Part shown: piece by piece, positions 1 to 6,558 of the stretch
How positions within the stretch are numbered: the first letter of the stretch is position 1
Layout of the letters: each line of letters starts with the position of its first letter
Source of the DNA: Dehalococcoidia bacterium
Lineage (GTDB): Bacteria > Chloroflexota > Dehalococcoidia > DSTF01 > JALHUB01
Assembly (NCBI GenBank): GCA_022865685.1
Contig: JALHUB010000223.1
Coordinates: 1 to 12,326, forward strand
Length of the DNA stretch: 12,326 nt
Reading direction: 5' to 3'
Made by a program: the position numbers and the translations under genes
The notes under the pieces: generated by a model
Databases searched by the model: none
What the model was told of the DNA's origin: nothing
Seen by the model: the letters and a program-made list of their open reading frames with translations, nothing else

Positions 1-34
1 GCTTGACGGGGCCATAGCAGCCGCCAGCGCCGTC

Positions 35-1267
35 CTAGACCGAAAGGATGTGCACGCTGGCGACGGCGTTCTCGCCACGGATCATGCCGCCGCCGTTCTC
101 GGTCAGCCCGACCTTCGCGCCCTTCACCTGACGCTCGCCGGCTTCTCCTCGCAATTGAAGGAAGACCTCGTAGAGCTGCGCCGTGCCGGTGGCGCCTATC
201 GGGTGGCCTTTGGAGATGAGGCCGCCGCTAGTATTCACCGGCAGCTTCCCGCCTAGCGACGTGTGGCCGCTGTCGATTAGCCGTCCGCCCTCTCCGCGCG
301 GGCAGAAGCCCATCTCCTCATAGAGCACCAGTTCCGCGGGCGCGGTGGCGTCGTGCACCTCGGCCAGACTGACGTCATTCGGGCCCAGGCCGGCCATCTC
401 ATAGCCGGCAGCCGCGATGCGGTCGCCGATGCCCGGGTCGTCGGGCCCGTGGTCCTGGCCGGTCGTGAGGACGCTCGCCCTGACCCACAGCGGCTTCGTC
501 GTCAGTTGTCGCGCTTTCTCCTCCGAGCAGAGGACGACGGCCGCGGCGCCGTCGCCGATGGGCGAGCACATGAGGCGCGTCAGCGGCTCAGCGACGGCCG
601 GCGACGCGAGGATTTCGTCGACCGTGTAGCGTTCGCGGTACTGCGCGTGCGGGTTCAGGCTGCCGTTGAAGTGGTTCTTCTCAGCGATGCGGGCGTACTG
701 CTCCTTCGTCGTCCCGTAGCGTCGCATGTGGTCGCGCGCGAGGGCGGCGTAGAGGTCCATGAACAGGCTGCGCGACTCGCCGGCGCCCGCTGCTCCGCCT
801 GCTTCGGCGTCGCCCGCCGGCTTGCGATCGGCGCTGGCCGCAGCGACTATCTTCTGCATTATCTCCACGTCGACCGCTGAGCCGATGGCGGCAAAGGAGC
901 GCTTCTTGTCCTCGTGGTAGAGCTTCTCCACTCCCAGCGCCAGGGCGACGTCGTACATGCCGGAGGCGACGTACAGCCACGCCAGGTGGAAGGCCGTGGA
1001 CGAGCTGGCGCAGGCGTTCTCGGTGTTCACCATGGGGATGCCTCCCAGGCCCATCTCGCGCAGCATGACCTGGGCGCGCACCATCTCCTGGCCGGTCACG
1101 AGCCCGGCGGCGGCGTTCCCGACGACCGCGACCTGCAGCGCCGGTTTGTCGACGCCCGCCGATTCCAGGGCACCTTCGACCGCCTCTCGCGCGAGGTCCT
1201 TCAGCCCCCGGTCGAGGTACTTGCCGAAACGCATCATCCCCGCGCCAACGACAGCGACGTTTCTCAT
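35..1267 (-). CDS. SCP-x-type thiolase / acetyl-CoA acetyltransferase-like protein
   Basis: This 410-residue protein resembles thiolases of the sterol-carrier-protein-x type, which cleave or condense acyl-CoA thioesters in the cytoplasm. The nucleophilic Cys86 sits in NTENACASSS. His305 lies in EVHDA and His355 in the GHPIGATG motif, as expected for the family. The Cys of the usual C-terminal CxGGG motif is replaced (TENGGG), common in non-classical thiolases. An Ala/Gly-rich insertion lies around residues 145-165. The frame stays open 63 nt further upstream, but I chose the ATG at 1267 because AAGGCGG lies about 8 nt before it and MRNVAVVGAG is a typical thiolase N-terminus. It is divergent from an AraC-family regulator that may control it. 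Downstream is the window edge, so a DUF35/OB-fold partner gene cannot be excluded. The true substrate is unknown. Family assignment is firm; specificity is not. Confidence 0.9.
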   Translation of the reverse strand: MRNVAVVGAGMMRFGKYLDRGLKDLAREAVEGALESAGVDKPALQVAVVGNAAAGLVTGQEMVRAQVMLREMGLGGIPMVNTENACASSSTAFHLAWLYVASGMYDVALALGVEKLYHEDKKRSFAAIGSAVDVEIMQKIVAAASADRKPAGDAEAGGAAGAGESRSLFMDLYAALARDHMRRYGTTKEQYARIAEKNHFNGSLNPHAQYRERYTVDEILASPAVAEPLTRLMCSPIGDGAAAVVLCSEEKARQLTTKPLWVRASVLTTGQDHGPDDPGIGDRIAAAGYEMAGLGPNDVSLAEVHDATAPAELVLYEEMGFCPRGEGGRLIDSGHTSLGGKLPVNTSGGLISKGHPIGATGTAQLYEVFLQLRGEAGERQVKGAKVGLTENGGGMIRGENAVASVHILSV

Positions 1268-1311
1268 CGTATCCGCCTTCCATTCCTTACGGAGACCTTC
1301 TTGCAGGTGAT

Positions 1312-1340
1312 ACGATATGCCTCCCGCCATTTGGTCACAA
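1312..1340 (-). promoter_or_regulatory. candidate promoter of the thiolase gene
   Basis: On the minus strand, TTGTGA (1335-1340) and TATCGT (1312-1317) are separated by exactly 17 nt and lie about 45 nt upstream of the thiolase ATG. Each box matches four of six sigma70 consensus positions. A weak promoter of this kind would fit a gene needing activation by the divergent AraC-family protein. The call rests on pattern only. Confidence 0.4.
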
Positions 1341-1418
1341 GCCTTGCCGGCCGAAGTCCTTCCGGTGAGCGATCGTCAAACGTTGCAGATCATGCGCAGG
1401 AAGATGTAGTCTTGTGAC
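1334..1418. repeat. 8-bp inverted repeat GTCACAAG / CTTGTGAC in the divergent control region
   Basis: GTCACAAG at 1334-1341 and its exact reverse complement CTTGTGAC at 1411-1418 are 69 nt apart. The first covers the candidate thiolase -35 box and the second abuts the start codon of the AraC-family gene. They could be the two half-sites of a regulator that acts on both genes, but one such 8-bp pair in 150 bp is not far from chance. Confidence 0.3.
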
Positions 1419-2267
1419 ATGTCTCGATGCATTCTGTCGCTTCCGGCCGGTAGGCGCGGCGTCGCGTGGCGTTTCCCCCGTCGAGACGGCGTGGCGTTGC
1501 CGATGGCCGAGCCTCACGCCCACGACGAGTTCGAGGTCAATCTCGTCACGAGCGGTCGTGGGACCTACTTGGTAGCCGGGGAGCGAACGGTACTGCGGCC
1601 TCGCAGTCTCATCTGGCTCTTTCCGGAGCAGGAGCACATTCTCCAGGATTTCACACGCGATTTCACCATGTGGATACTGGTGCTCTCCTCCGAGTTCACG
1701 GAGCAGATGGTGCCGCGCATACCCATCCTTGCCGAGAGAGACCCCGGCTCAGTGTTGGTGCGAACCCTCCCATCGAAGTGTGTGAGGCTCCTCGACGAGA
1801 TTGCGCAGGAGCTCTCGACCGGGTTTCAGCCGCTCGACTGCCACGAGCTGGGCCTCGCCTGGTGGCTGGCGTCCGCCTGGAACGCCTACGAGCACGGCGA
1901 TTCCGAAGACGCCGGCTCCCTGCATTCAGCCGTTGCGCGCGCGATGGCCCTCTTGCGCGAGGACCCGTCGAAGAACCTCAAGGCGCTCGCGCGGGAGACG
2001 CGCATAAGCCCCAGCCAGCTAAGCCGCCTTTTCAAGCGGCAGGCAGGCATCAGCATCACCGATTTCCGCAACAGTCTCCGTCTGGACGCCTTCGTCGACC
2101 GCTGCGACGGCGCACCGGACAGCGCGATGTTCGCGATTGCCAAGGACGCGGGCTTCGGCAGCTACGCCCAGTTCAGTCGCGTCTTCCGGCGCCAGATGGG
2201 GTGCAGCCCGGAGACGTACTACCGAATGGCGCGCCAGGGCAAGCAGGTTCCATCTCCGACGACCTGA
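1419..2267 (+). CDS. AraC-family transcriptional regulator with N-terminal cupin domain
   Basis: This 282-residue DNA-binding regulator has the usual two-part AraC layout. Residues about 25-100 form a cupin-like sensing domain (PHAHDEFEVNLV, then SGRGTYLVAGE and LIWLFPEQEH). Residues about 170-270 form the DNA-binding domain. Its first helix-turn-helix is near LKALARETRISPSQLSRLF (187-205). The second is near AIAKDAGFGSYAQFSRVF (239-256), followed by the typical GCSPETYYR end. Length is normal for the family. No strong ribosome-binding site precedes the ATG (an AGGA lies about 20 nt upstream), so the start is uncertain; the ATG at 1506 would cut into the cupin. The natural guess is control of the divergent thiolase and of itself. 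The ligand is unknown; the cupin suggests a small molecule such as a sugar, aromatic or acyl compound. Confidence 0.9.
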   Translation: MSRCILSLPAGRRGVAWRFPRRDGVALPMAEPHAHDEFEVNLVTSGRGTYLVAGERTVLRPRSLIWLFPEQEHILQDFTRDFTMWILVLSSEFTEQMVPRIPILAERDPGSVLVRTLPSKCVRLLDEIAQELSTGFQPLDCHELGLAWWLASAWNAYEHGDSEDAGSLHSAVARAMALLREDPSKNLKALARETRISPSQLSRLFKRQAGISITDFRNSLRLDAFVDRCDGAPDSAMFAIAKDAGFGSYAQFSRVFRRQMGCSPETYYRMARQGKQVPSPTT

Positions 2268-2373
2268 GACGTCCACCTTCGTACCTTCCCTTCTGTCTCT
2301 CACAGCATTCTTCCGCGTCCTGTCGCGAAGGCCCGGGGCCAGGCGCGCGGTAAGTTCGGGTTCAGGGGCACGC

Positions 2374-2394
2374 GGCAACCGGCTTCCGGTTGCC
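2374..2394. promoter_or_regulatory. perfect palindrome overlapping the gdh -35 box (operator or terminator)
   Basis: GGCAACCGG (2374-2382) and CCGGTTGCC (2386-2394) are exact reverse complements around a 3-nt centre. The right arm contains most of the TTGCCT -35 box of the gdh promoter, a classic position for a repressor operator. It also lies about 105 nt after the araC-family stop codon and could fold as a terminator, but only TTCTC follows, so no real U-tract. An operator for the neighbouring NrpR-like protein is an attractive inference, although it does not match the archaeal NrpR consensus GGAA-N6-TTCC. Confidence 0.55.
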
Positions 2395-2418
2395 TTCTCG
2401 CGGTAAATCGTCTATATT
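2390..2418 (+). promoter_or_regulatory. sigma70-like promoter of gdh
   Basis: TTGCCT (2390-2395) and TATATT (2413-2418) are separated by 17 nt. Transcription would start near 2425, leaving a leader of about 27 nt that holds GAGAGAGGT before the gdh ATG. The -35 box is embedded in the right arm of the 2374-2394 palindrome. Confidence 0.65.
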
Positions 2419-2451
2419 GCGGCTATTCCAGAGAGAGGTTGGACCAAACTC

Positions 2452-3732
2452 ATGAGCGACAGCCAGACGACGAGGGTCATGGAACAGGCAGCGGGGAACC
2501 CGTTCCAAAACGCGCTCGCGCAGCTCGACGCGGTCGCCGACGTCATGGGTCTCGACGACGGCATCCGGGCCGAGCTGCGCACGTGTCAGCACGAGCTGAC
2601 GGTCAACTTCCCCGTGCAGATGGACAGCGGCACGAGGCGCATGTTCAAGGGCTACCGCTGCCAGCATAACAACGCCCTGGGGCCGTACAAGGGAGGCATC
2701 CGTTACCATCCCGACGTCTCTCTCGACGAGGTCAAGGCGCTGGCGATGTGGATGACCTGGAAGTGCTCCGTGGTGGGCCTGCCTTACGGCGGCGGCAAGG
2801 GCGGCATCATCGTCAACCCGAAGGAGCTGTCCGTCACTGAGCTCGAATCCATGACCCGACGCTACGCCAGCGAGATCAGTCCGATAATCGGTCCCTGGAA
2901 GGACGTGCCGGCGCCGGACGTCAACACGACGGGCCAGATCATGGCCTGGATCATGGACACCTACAGCCGCGAGCAGGGGAACCTGACGCCGGGCGTGATC
3001 ACCGGCAAGCCGCTGAGCCTCTTCGGCAGCGAGGGCCGCTTCGAGGCGACCGGCCGCGGCATCCTCTACGTGGGACAGGAAGCCTGCCCTTACAAGGGAA
3101 TGCCGCTGGACGGCGCGACCGTGGCTGTGCAGGGCTTCGGCAACGCCGGTACTGTCGCTGCCTGCCTGCTGGAGACGGCGGGCGCGCGTGTCGTCGCAGC
3201 CAGCGACACGTCGGGGGGTATCTACAATGCCAAGGGGATCGATGCCGGGGCGCTCACCCGCTTCAAGCGAGAGGGCGGCCGCGTCGCTGAGAGCGGCGTC
3301 GGCGATGCGATCACGAACGCCGAGCTGCTAACTCTGCCCGTGGACGTACTCGTGCCGGCGGCCTTCGAGGGGCAGATAACGGAGAAGAACGCCGGAGACG
3401 TGAAGGCGCGCATCATCCTCGAGGCCGCGAACGGACCCATCTCACCGGAGGCCGACGAAATACTGAACGATGCCGGCGCCTTCATTGTGCCGGACATCCT
3501 TGCCAGCTCCGGCGGCGTCATCGTCTCCTACTTCGAGTGGGTGCAGAACATCAACGGCATGTACTGGGACGAGGAGGAAGTGAACCAGCGGCTGCACAAG
3601 ATCATAACGAAGAGCTTCCGCCGGGTCACGGAGGTCGCCGAACAGCGCCGGCTGCCGATGCGGAAAGCTGCCTACGTCGTGGCCGTGCAGCGCGTCGTCG
3701 ACGCGATTGAGGCGCGGGGCATCTACCCCTGA
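2452..3732 (+). CDS. gdhA: Glu/Leu/Phe/Val-type dehydrogenase, probably glutamate dehydrogenase
   Basis: This 426-residue cytoplasmic enzyme should interconvert glutamate with 2-oxoglutarate and ammonium using NAD(P). GPYKGGIRYHP carries substrate-binding Lys80. Lys104 follows in MTWK, and catalytic Lys116 is in PYGGGKGGI. Asp156 of PAPDVNT is the second catalytic residue. GSEGRFEATGRG leads into the Rossmann domain, whose dinucleotide loop is GFGNAG (228-233). ASSGGVIVSYFEWVQN (351-366) is the conserved C-terminal signature. Length fits the hexameric class (about 410-450). GAGAGGT about 12 nt upstream supports the ATG. It has its own promoter and is followed 105 nt later by an NrpR-like nitrogen regulator, which argues for glutamate rather than leucine or phenylalanine as substrate. 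NAD versus NADP use cannot be settled from the sequence. Confidence 0.93.
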   Translation: MSDSQTTRVMEQAAGNPFQNALAQLDAVADVMGLDDGIRAELRTCQHELTVNFPVQMDSGTRRMFKGYRCQHNNALGPYKGGIRYHPDVSLDEVKALAMWMTWKCSVVGLPYGGGKGGIIVNPKELSVTELESMTRRYASEISPIIGPWKDVPAPDVNTTGQIMAWIMDTYSREQGNLTPGVITGKPLSLFGSEGRFEATGRGILYVGQEACPYKGMPLDGATVAVQGFGNAGTVAACLLETAGARVVAASDTSGGIYNAKGIDAGALTRFKREGGRVAESGVGDAITNAELLTLPVDVLVPAAFEGQITEKNAGDVKARIILEAANGPISPEADEILNDAGAFIVPDILASSGGVIVSYFEWVQNINGMYWDEEEVNQRLHKIITKSFRRVTEVAEQRRLPMRKAAYVVAVQRVVDAIEARGIYP

Positions 3733-3744
3733 CGGGTCGTCCAT

Positions 3745-3773
3745 TTGGCATAAGGGAAAGACGGCACTACAAT
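3745..3773 (+). promoter_or_regulatory. sigma70-like promoter of the nrpR-like gene
   Basis: TTGGCA (3745-3750) and TACAAT (3768-3773) are separated by 17 nt, both close to consensus. The promoter begins only 12 nt after the gdh stop codon. The predicted start near 3780 leaves a leader of about 58 nt. The regulator can therefore be made independently of gdh. Confidence 0.65.
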
Positions 3774-3837
3774 TGCTCTTGGCTGCGGTCGTGGATCGCG
3801 GCCATGAGTTGTTGCCCACAAAGAATGGAAGGGACCC

Positions 3838-4833
3838 ATGCTGGAGAGCGATGCCCCCGACACAGAGAGGAAGACAGTCGCGATCCTCAAGGTGCTGAGT
3901 GAATCGCCGGAGCCGCTTGGCTCGATCAGCATCGCCCGCGCCCTGGAGAATCACGGCATTTATCTGAACGAACGTACCGTTCGCTATCACCTGCGGATCA
4001 CGGACGCGCGCGGCTTCACGCAGCCCCTGGGTAGGGACGGAAGGATGTTGACCCGCCGCGGCCACGAAGAACTGACGAACGCGCTGGCGTCGGAGCAGAT
4101 CGGCTTCGTCATTGAGCGCATCGCTTTGCTGGCGTTTCAGACGACGCTCGACCCGGCGCGTGGCACCGGCGAGGTCATCATTAACACGTCGCTGTTCCCG
4201 AAGGACAGGTTCAAGAAGGCCCTCTCAGCGATGAAGGACGCCTTCTCCAGCGGCGTGTGCGTCAGCGACCTGGTCGCCGTGGCCGAAGAAGGCGAGAAGC
4301 TGGGCGACGTGATTGTCCCCGAGGGCAAAGTTGGATTCGCCACCGTATGCAGTGCGACGATAAACGGCGTCCTTCTAAAGGCGGGCATACCGATGGACTC
4401 CCGCTTCGGGGGGATCCTGGAGATACGCGACTCGCTGCCGCGTCGATTTGTCGCCATCATCCACTACGCGGGCTCGTCGCTGGACCCGTCGCTGGCCTAC
4501 ATCAAGGCGCACATGACGAGCGTCCGCGAGGCGGCGGCCACCGGCAACGGCAAGATCCTGGCCAACTTCCGCGAGATCCCGGGAGCGGCCAAGCCGATGG
4601 CCGAGGAGCTGGTGGCGAAGCTGAAGGCGATAGGTATCGGCGGCGTGGTGATGGTCGGCTACACCAGTCAGCCGGTCTGTCAGATTCCTGTCGGCCTGAA
4701 CAAGGTCGGCGTAATCCTCGACGGCGGGCTGAATCCACTGGCGGCCGCCGAGGAGGCGGGCATCGAGGCGGACAACATCGCCAACAGCGGCACCATGGAT
4801 ATGATGCGATTGGGGAGCTTCTGGGATATCTAG
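3838..4833 (+). CDS. nrpR: NrpR-like (DUF128) nitrogen regulator with winged-helix domain
   Basis: This 331-residue protein has an N-terminal winged-helix DNA-binding domain (about 8-78; recognition region near LNERTVRYHLRI) and one NrpR regulatory domain (about 85-325). That domain shows GKVGFATVCSATINGVLL, RFGGILEI, GYTSQPVCQIPVG and GGLNPLAAAEEAGI, which I recognise as NrpR/DUF128. In methanogenic archaea NrpR represses nitrogen-assimilation genes and leaves DNA when it binds 2-oxoglutarate; this is family knowledge, not shown here. The protein has a single regulatory domain, whereas some archaeal members have two. The start is supported by GGAAGGG 4 nt upstream. Placement directly after glutamate dehydrogenase strongly suggests the same nitrogen/2-oxoglutarate role. 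Its target sites here are unproven; the palindrome at the gdh promoter is a candidate. Confidence 0.88.
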   Translation: MLESDAPDTERKTVAILKVLSESPEPLGSISIARALENHGIYLNERTVRYHLRITDARGFTQPLGRDGRMLTRRGHEELTNALASEQIGFVIERIALLAFQTTLDPARGTGEVIINTSLFPKDRFKKALSAMKDAFSSGVCVSDLVAVAEEGEKLGDVIVPEGKVGFATVCSATINGVLLKAGIPMDSRFGGILEIRDSLPRRFVAIIHYAGSSLDPSLAYIKAHMTSVREAAATGNGKILANFREIPGAAKPMAEELVAKLKAIGIGGVVMVGYTSQPVCQIPVGLNKVGVILDGGLNPLAAAEEAGIEADNIANSGTMDMMRLGSFWDI

Positions 4834-4866
4834 AGCTTCCTCTGCGTCACTTCGCGGCAAGGAGCG

Positions 4867-4896
4867 TTCCGAATAGGGGCGCTCTTGTCCTATACT
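4867..4896 (+). promoter_or_regulatory. candidate promoter of the SDR gene
   Basis: TATACT (4891-4896) is a good -10 box. The best -35, TTCCGA at 4867-4872, matches only three of six positions at an 18-nt spacing. It lies in the 100-bp gap between the nrpR-like gene and the SDR gene. Confidence 0.4.
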
Positions 4897-4933
4897 GCGT
4901 CAGGCGACCGGCGGATAGCAAGGAGAACGAGCT

Positions 4934-5749
4934 ATGGTGATGGAGCGCTTCGACCTCACGGGCAAGGTTGTCGTTGTCACGGGCGCCGCGCGCGGCCTCG
5001 GCAAGCAGATGACGCTGGCGCTGGCAAAGGCGGGCGCGGACATTCTCGTCGCCGACCTGCTGACGGCGCAGAACGAGCAGACCGCCGACGAGGTGCGCGC
5101 ACTGAGCCGTCGCGCTGCTGCCGTCACTGTCGATGTGCGCGACTCCCATCAGTGCGACGACCTGATCGAGCGCTGCCTCAAGGAGTTCGGCCACATAGAC
5201 GTTATGTTAAGCAACGCCGGCATCGGCGAGGGACGCGGCCTCAACAAGCCTCTTTGGGAGGTGAGCGACGACGACTGGGCAGATACCATCGCCATCAACC
5301 TGTCCAGCGCCTTCTACTGTGCCCGCGCCGCCTCGCGGCCTATGATCGACCAGGGCCGGGGCGTGATCATCAACCTCGGCTCCGGCACGGCCCTTCGCGG
5401 CGCCCCGCTCATCTTTCCCTATGCGGCGGCGAAGGCGGCCGTCATATCGCTAACGAAGTCGCTGGCGATGCTGCTGGCGCGCCACAACATACGCGTCAAC
5501 TGCATCATCCCGGGCGAGTTCGCGCGGCGACCGTCGGAGAGCGAGGAGGAGCAGCGCTTTTGGGCCGACCGGGGGCGCTTCTTCCCGGCCCAGCGCGTCG
5601 GCGAGCCGTGGGAGCTCGGGCCGCTGGCGGTGTTCCTGGCCTCCGACGCTTCGAGCTACATGACGGGTCAGGGCATCCCCGTCGACGGCGGCTTCCTCAG
5701 CGGGGGCTATGCGCCCGCATCGTTCGCCCCTGTCGTCCTCACCCGATAG
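4934..5749 (+). CDS. short-chain dehydrogenase/reductase (SDR), classical type
   Basis: This 271-residue NAD(P)-dependent oxidoreductase carries the complete classical SDR active site. The cofactor loop is TGAARGLG (16-23), the NAG motif is at 94-96, and the catalytic residues are Asn122, Ser150, Tyr163 and Lys167 (YAAAK). Asp41 at the end of the second beta strand favours NAD(H) over NADP(H). The C-terminal SSYMTGQGIPVDGGF is typical of 3-oxoacyl-ACP reductase-like and sugar or alcohol SDRs. AGGAGA 7 nt before the ATG supports the start. It is downstream of nrpR with its own likely promoter, and 149 bp separate it from the next gene, so no clear operon partner reveals the substrate. A 3-hydroxyacyl or other secondary alcohol is possible, but I cannot assign one. 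Confidence 0.92.
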   Translation: MVMERFDLTGKVVVVTGAARGLGKQMTLALAKAGADILVADLLTAQNEQTADEVRALSRRAAAVTVDVRDSHQCDDLIERCLKEFGHIDVMLSNAGIGEGRGLNKPLWEVSDDDWADTIAINLSSAFYCARAASRPMIDQGRGVIINLGSGTALRGAPLIFPYAAAKAAVISLTKSLAMLLARHNIRVNCIIPGEFARRPSESEEEQRFWADRGRFFPAQRVGEPWELGPLAVFLASDASSYMTGQGIPVDGGFLSGGYAPASFAPVVLTR

Positions 5750-5816
5750 CACGGGCACGATCGTTCGGCCGGCGTGTCGCATCATCCCGCGCATATAGGG
5801 AACTGCCACTATATAG

Positions 5817-5837
5817 ATCGGCGCAGCGCTTGCCGAT
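5817..5837 (+). repeat. short hairpin between the SDR and UspA genes
   Basis: ATCGGC (5817-5822) and GCCGAT (5832-5837) form a perfect 6-bp stem around a 9-nt loop. No T-run follows, so it is at best a weak terminator for the SDR transcript or a small operator for the stress-protein gene 61 nt downstream. The rest of the 149-bp gap shows no convincing promoter. Confidence 0.25.
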
Positions 5838-5898
5838 ATCTCTGTAAGCCACAGCAATGTAGCTTCCTTACTGCTATTCAATCGGGAGGTAGGACGCG

Positions 5899-6348
5899 AT
5901 GTACAAGAGAATGTTGGTCCCGGTAGACGGGTCTCTTCGCTCGGAGGTGGTGGTATCCCATGCTGCCGAGACGGCGAAGGCATTCGGATGCAGCATCAGA
6001 CTCCTAACGGTCGTTGACCTCGACAAGCGCAACGGCAAGGTGGCGCAGGATAATCACAGCGACGAGGCGGCCAGCCTGGCCTGGGTTGAGTCGCAGATAG
6101 AGGAAGCCGAGAACCACCTGCGACCTGTTGCGGAGCGCTTCGAGGAGCATGGGCTGAAGCCGGAGATGGAAGTGCGCTTCGGGAACCCGCCTGCCGAGAT
6201 CTTGAAGGCGGCGGCCGAGTACGGCACCGACATCATCGCCATGGCCACGCGCTCGCGACGCGGCGTCGCGCGGCTCATGTTCGGCAGCGTCGCCGACCAG
6301 GTCCTCAGGGAATCGCATGTGCCCGTCCTGCTCATAACGGCGGCTTAG
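5899..6348 (+). CDS. universal stress protein, UspA family
   Basis: This 149-residue single-domain Usp protein begins MYKRMLVPVDGSLRSEVVV, the typical first strand and loop with Asp10, and ends VADQVLRESHVPVLLIT. Length is normal. The ATP-binding class of Usp proteins has G-x2-G-x9-G-S. Here the aligned positions are Ala116, Ser119, Gly129 and Ser130, so both glycines of the first half are replaced. It may bind ATP poorly or belong to the non-nucleotide-binding group. GGGAGGT 8 nt before the ATG is a strong ribosome-binding site. The gene stands alone and ends before a strong terminator. Such proteins usually dimerise and respond to starvation or energy stress; the exact role here is not evident. 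Confidence 0.92.
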   Translation: MYKRMLVPVDGSLRSEVVVSHAAETAKAFGCSIRLLTVVDLDKRNGKVAQDNHSDEAASLAWVESQIEEAENHLRPVAERFEEHGLKPEMEVRFGNPPAEILKAAAEYGTDIIAMATRSRRGVARLMFGSVADQVLRESHVPVLLITAA

Positions 6349-6399
6349 CGACGAGCTTACCGCCGCCTGGCAGGACCGTAATCAGGGAGTCCACGATAG

Positions 6400-6436
6400 G
6401 AAGTGACGGCCGTAACCCGGCCGTCGCTTCTTTGTA
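6400..6436 (+). terminator. intrinsic terminator after the UspA-family gene
   Basis: GAAGTGACGGCC (6400-6411) pairs with GGCCGTCGCTTC (6419-6430) over 12 bp with one G-U pair, around a 7-nt loop, and is followed by TTTGTAT. It lies about 50 nt after the uspA-family stop codon, in the convergent gap. Confidence 0.75.
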
Positions 6437-6457
6437 TCCGTCCCCGCGACAGAGAAC

Positions 6458-6488
6458 GGCCACCGGCGAGGTTCTCTCGCCGGTGGCC
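6458..6488 (-). terminator. perfect 13-bp hairpin in the convergent gap
   Basis: GGCCACCGGCGAG (6458-6470) and CTCGCCGGTGGCC (6476-6488) form a perfect 13-bp stem with a 5-nt loop. It lies about 70 nt after the stop codon of the minus-strand transporter gene and probably ends that transcript, although the T-run is poor on either strand (GTTCTCTG on the minus strand). Confidence 0.55.
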
Positions 6489-6558
6489 TCAGTGATATCT
6501 GAGCCGGCTCTCTCCGGCCATGGTCTCTGCAGGCGGGTTCTTCCCGCTAGCAGCGGAC

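Noticed and set aside
1268..1330. Upstream thiolase start at 1330
   Set aside because: The 21 added residues do not look like a thiolase N-terminus and would place the start upstream of the proposed -10; the ATG at 1267 has AAGGCGG before it.
1466..2353. 295-codon open frame overlapping the AraC-family gene
   Set aside because: Low-complexity Arg/Pro-rich translation with no motif; the overlapping frame has a complete AraC-type protein.
2268..4933. Archaeal NrpR consensus site GGAA-N6-TTCC near gdh, nrpR or the SDR gene
   Set aside because: Not found in the intergenic regions; only a loosely similar GGAGCGTTCC occurs near 4861.
4885..5847. 320-codon open frame overlapping the SDR gene
   Set aside because: Arg/Ala/Gly-rich translation in another frame of a clear SDR gene; a shadow of high-GC coding sequence.
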